A DNA stretch of 8,323 nt from Methylococcaceae bacterium. GTDB taxonomy: Bacteria; Pseudomonadota; Gammaproteobacteria; Methylococcales; Methylomonadaceae. Location of the stretch: contig CANKON010000054.1 of assembly GCA_947484105.1 (NCBI GenBank), positions 1-8,323 of the forward strand. The letters are read 5' to 3'. The position numbers were made by a program, and so were the translations under genes. Of the stretch, positions 5,723 to 8,323 are shown one piece after another (position 1 is the first letter of the stretch; each line of letters starts with the position of its first letter). The notes under the pieces were generated by a model that was given only the letters and a program-made list of their open reading frames with translations, was not told the DNA's origin and did no database searches.

Positions 5723-8323
5723 AAACAAAAAACTCTAAATATCTAATCGGCATCGATTTAGGCACAACGCATACTGTTGTAGCGTTCGCGCCAGTTTCTA
5801 ACACACAAAACATTCAACTTTTTCCGATTGAACAACTCGTCGATGTGGGGCAAGTTGCCGCACGTTCACTGTTGCCGTCCGTTCGTTATCATCCAGCAGA
5901 CGGCGAAATTGCTGCTGATAGTTTAGCTTTTACGGCAAGTGACAACGCGATTTTAGGCGAAGCGGCTCGCGTTTTAGGCGCGAAAACCAAAGGACGTTTT
6001 GTGACCAGCACGAAAAGTTGGTTGTCGCATCCGTCCGTTGATCCGAGTGCCGCCATTTTGCCTTGGGGCGCGAGTGATGATGTTCAAAAAGTATCACCGT
6101 TAGAAGCGAGTGCGAGTTATTTAGCACACGTTCGCATGGTTTGGTTACATCAAAATCCTGACGCACCACTCGAAAATCAAGACGTGGTCATTACCGTTCC
6201 CGCGTCATTTGATGAAGGCGCACGTTCGTTGACGTTGGAAGCCGCAAAAATTGCGGGTTTAAACAATGTTCGCCTGTTAGAAGAGCCGCAAGCGGTTTGT
6301 TACGATTGGCTACGTTGCAACGCGGGAAAATTAAACGAAAAACTCGCCGATGTGCATTTGTTGTTGGTGTGTGATGTCGGGGGCGGCACAACCGATTTAA
6401 CGCTCATCAAAGTTGAACAAGGTGAAAAAGAACCCAAATTGACTCGAATTGGCGTTGGCGATCATTTAATGTTGGGCGGCGACAATTTAGATTTAGCGTT
6501 AGCACACACACTCGAATCACGGTTAAGCAATAACGAAAAACGTTTATCTGCTGCCGAATTATCGCAACTCCTCGAACAATGTCGTCAAGCCAAAGAAAAA
6601 TTGTTAGCAGAAAATGCGCCCGAATCCGTGAAAGTCACGTTGCTGGCGAGTGGTTCAAAATTATTTGGCGGTTCCCGCGCTGCCACGCTAACTCGTGACG
6701 AAGTTCGCGCGATTGCGTTAGATGGCTTTTTCCCGCTTTCAAAACTCAACGAATTACCTGATAAAAAACGCAGTGGCGTAGTGGAATTTGGTTTGCCTTA
6801 TGCCGCAGAACCAGCCGTCAGCAAACACATTGCGGGCTTTTTGAAATTGCATGAACACGCCGCAAAAGAGGCTTTGCAAGTCAATTCAATGGTTCCCGAC
6901 GCGCTACTTTTGAATGGTGGCGTGTTTCGCAGTCAACCGATTACCAAACGCGCGATTGAATTGCTCAGTTCGTGGCGCGAAAAAACGCCCATTTTACTCG
7001 AAAATCAGCATCCCGAATTAGCCGTCGCCTTTGGTGCAGTCAGCTATGCAGTAGCGCGACGTGAGAAGAAATTAAAAATCGGCGGCGGTGCGGCGCGGAG
7101 TTATTTCTTGTTAATCGACACCAACGAAACCGAAAAACAAGGCATTTGCATTTTGCCGCGCGGGAGCGAAGAAGGCGAAGAAATCATTTTGAAAAATCAC
7201 CGTTTTGCGTTGCGTCTTGGAACGCCAGTGCGTTTTCATTTGGCTTCCACAACGGGCGACAGCGTTTTCAAATCAGGCGATTTAGCCGAAATCACTGACG
7301 ATTTTCATTCTTTGCCGCCGCTGGCTGTCGCATTTGAAAGTGATTCGACAAGTGAAGTTCTAGTTGAACTCGCTGTGATGCAAACCGAAGTCGGAACGCT
7401 AAAAATTCAGTGTGTATCGATTGAAAATCCCAAAAAACGTTGGAACGTAGAATTTTCTGTACGACGTGGCGCGGCGGTGACACAGTCATCGGACGAGTTA
7501 CCGAAAAATTTGGACGCACTGTGTGAAAAAATCACCGATATTTTTGGCGCAAAATCCAAACAAATTGACCCTAAAGCGGTTAAAAATTTGCGTGCCGATT
7601 TAGAAAAAATGACGGGGATGGACAGAAGTGGCTGGAATTCACCGTTGTTACGAACGTTGTTTAACACGCTTTTGGAAGGCGAAAAATACCGCCGACGCAC
7701 CGAAGCGCATGAAAGGGTTTGGCTAAGTTTAATGGGATATTGTGCGCGACCTGGTTTTGGTTATCCACTCGATGATTGGCGCGTCGAACAGCTTTGGAAA
7801 ATGTATTCGCCAGGCATTCAATTTGTGAATGAATCTCAGAATTGGGCGGAATGGTGGACACTTTGGCGACGTATTGCAGGTGGTTTATCGGTTGAAGCAC
7901 AAGAAATCATTTTTGCCGATATTACTAAATACATCGATCCCGCCACCGCGCGTCAGCCGGGTGTTTTTAAACACCTTAAAATTCGCAGCTACGATGACAT
8001 TGTGCGTTTAGCAGCGGTTTTGGAACGTTTGCCTGTGGCGAAAAAAATTCAGCTGGGCGATTGGCTTTTGAAACGTTTGGAAAAAGCCAGTGAATCGAAT
8101 CAAACGTGGTGGGCAGTTGGACGAATCGGCGCACGGATTCCGTTTCACGGTAGTTCGCATAATGTCGTTTCGGCTGAAATTGTCGAAAAATGGCTGTTGC
8201 AATTTTTAAAAGAGGATTGGAAAAAAAATGCCGCTTGTGGGTTTGCGGCAACGTTAATTTCTCGGATGAGCGGCGATAGAGCGCGTGATATTTCTGATGC
8301 AATGCGGGGGCAAGTTTTAGAAA
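5719..8323 (+). CDS. Hsp70-family ATPase with C-terminal DUF3731 region (3' partial)
   Basis: This is a large Hsp70-like protein, probably a cytoplasmic ATP-dependent chaperone or related ATPase of unknown clients. The frame is open for 868 codons and runs off the window; relatives are usually about 900-950 residues, so little should be missing. Actin-fold ATPase motifs are complete: phosphate-1 GIDLGTTHT at 11-19, a KSWL segment with Lys99 where the catalytic lysine is expected, [10 protein letters not shown] at 160-169, LLEEPQAV at 186-193, phosphate-2 DVGGGTTD at 219-226, LGGDNLD at 252-258, and the adenosine motif [11 protein letters not shown] at 396-406. Residues about 450-600 replace the normal DnaK substrate domain. 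From about 610 a helical, tryptophan-rich region ([11 protein letters not shown] at 635-645, [14 protein letters not shown] at 674-687) resembles DUF3731. The GTG start is supported by the GTGA overlap with rfbB and by the position of the phosphate-1 loop; the next ATG would delete that loop. The only Shine-Dalgarno is a weak AAGAAG. The operon context is unusual, since relatives often sit beside DUF2760 and another Hsp70 gene. Confidence 0.88.
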   Translation, partial: MKTKNSKYLIGIDLGTTHTVVAFAPVSNTQNIQLFPIEQLVDVGQVAARSLLPSVRYHPADGEIAADSLAFTASDNAILGEAARVLGAKTKGRFVTSTKSWLSHPSVDPSAAILPWGASDDVQKVSPLEASASYLAHVRMVWLHQNPDAPLENQDVVITVPASFDEGARSLTLEAAKIAGLNNVRLLEEPQAVCYDWLRCNAGKLNEKLADVHLLLVCDVGGGTTDLTLIKVEQGEKEPKLTRIGVGDHLMLGGDNLDLALAHTLESRLSNNEKRLSAAELSQLLEQCRQAKEKLLAENAPESVKVTLLASGSKLFGGSRAATLTRDEVRAIALDGFFPLSKLNELPDKKRSGVVEFGLPYAAEPAVSKHIAGFLKLHEHAAKEALQVNSMVPDALLLNGGVFRSQPITKRAIELLSSWREKTPILLENQHPELAVAFGAVSYAVARREKKLKIGGGAARSYFLLIDTNETEKQGICILPRGSEEGEEIILKNHRFALRLGTPVRFHLASTTGDSVFKSGDLAEITDDFHSLPPLAVAFESDSTSEVLVELAVMQTEVGTLKIQCVSIENPKKRWNVEFSVRRGAAVTQSSDELPKNLDALCEKITDIFGAKSKQIDPKAVKNLRADLEKMTGMDRSGWNSPLLRTLFNTLLEGEKYRRRTEAHERVWLSLMGYCARPGFGYPLDDWRVEQLWKMYSPGIQFVNESQNWAEWWTLWRRIAGGLSVEAQEIIFADITKYIDPATARQPGVFKHLKIRSYDDIVRLAAVLERLPVAKKIQLGDWLLKRLEKASESNQTWWAVGRIGARIPFHGSSHNVVSAEIVEKWLLQFLKEDWKKNAACGFAATLISRMSGDRARDISDAMRGQVLE

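Noticed and set aside
5930..8302. Several minus-strand open frames (for example 7407-7700 and 7976-8302)
   Set aside because: They are antisense shadows of the long Hsp70-like frame, which is open and carries all family motifs; their own translations show no recognisable pattern.

Overview
The window looks like chromosomal DNA of a moderately AT-rich gammaproteobacterium. The grounds are family-level only: a SulP transporter with STAS domain, a sigma-54 activator, sugar-nucleotide enzymes and an Hsp70/DUF3731 protein of a type common in that class. A sulfur- or methane-oxidising lineage is possible but is only a guess.

Layout. Positions 7-161 hold a 155-bp AT-rich element with 20-bp terminal inverted repeats. 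Next comes a SulP-family anion transporter on the minus strand (274-1971). A divergent intergenic region with three GTTTCA/TGAAAC dyads follows, then a compact sigma-54 activator on the plus strand (about 2231-3169) that has an AAA+ domain and a Fis-type helix-turn-helix but no N-terminal sensor domain. A second copy of the 155-bp element (3183-3337) lies in the opposite orientation, 96% identical to the first. The two copies therefore bracket the transporter/activator pair, with the same end of each copy facing outwards.

From 3375 to the right edge is a tightly packed plus-strand operon: UDP-glucose 6-dehydrogenase (ugd), then dTDP-glucose 4,6-dehydratase (rmlB/rfbB, ATGA overlap), then a large Hsp70-like ATPase with a C-terminal DUF3731 region (GTGA overlap). 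The Hsp70-like frame stays open for 868 codons and runs off the window.

How the parts may work together. Ugd and RmlB make UDP-glucuronate and dTDP-4-keto-6-deoxyglucose, precursors for surface polysaccharide. The Hsp70-like protein is translationally coupled to them, although its usual role is not known to involve polysaccharide. The most interesting signal is a sigma-54-type -24/-12 sequence (TGGCA-N7-TGCT) inside the repeated element. In the right copy it points at ugd, in the left copy out of the window, and the gene just upstream of the right copy encodes a sigma-54 activator. This suggests, without proving, a mobile element that carries a sigma-54 promoter and has placed the polysaccharide/chaperone operon under such control.
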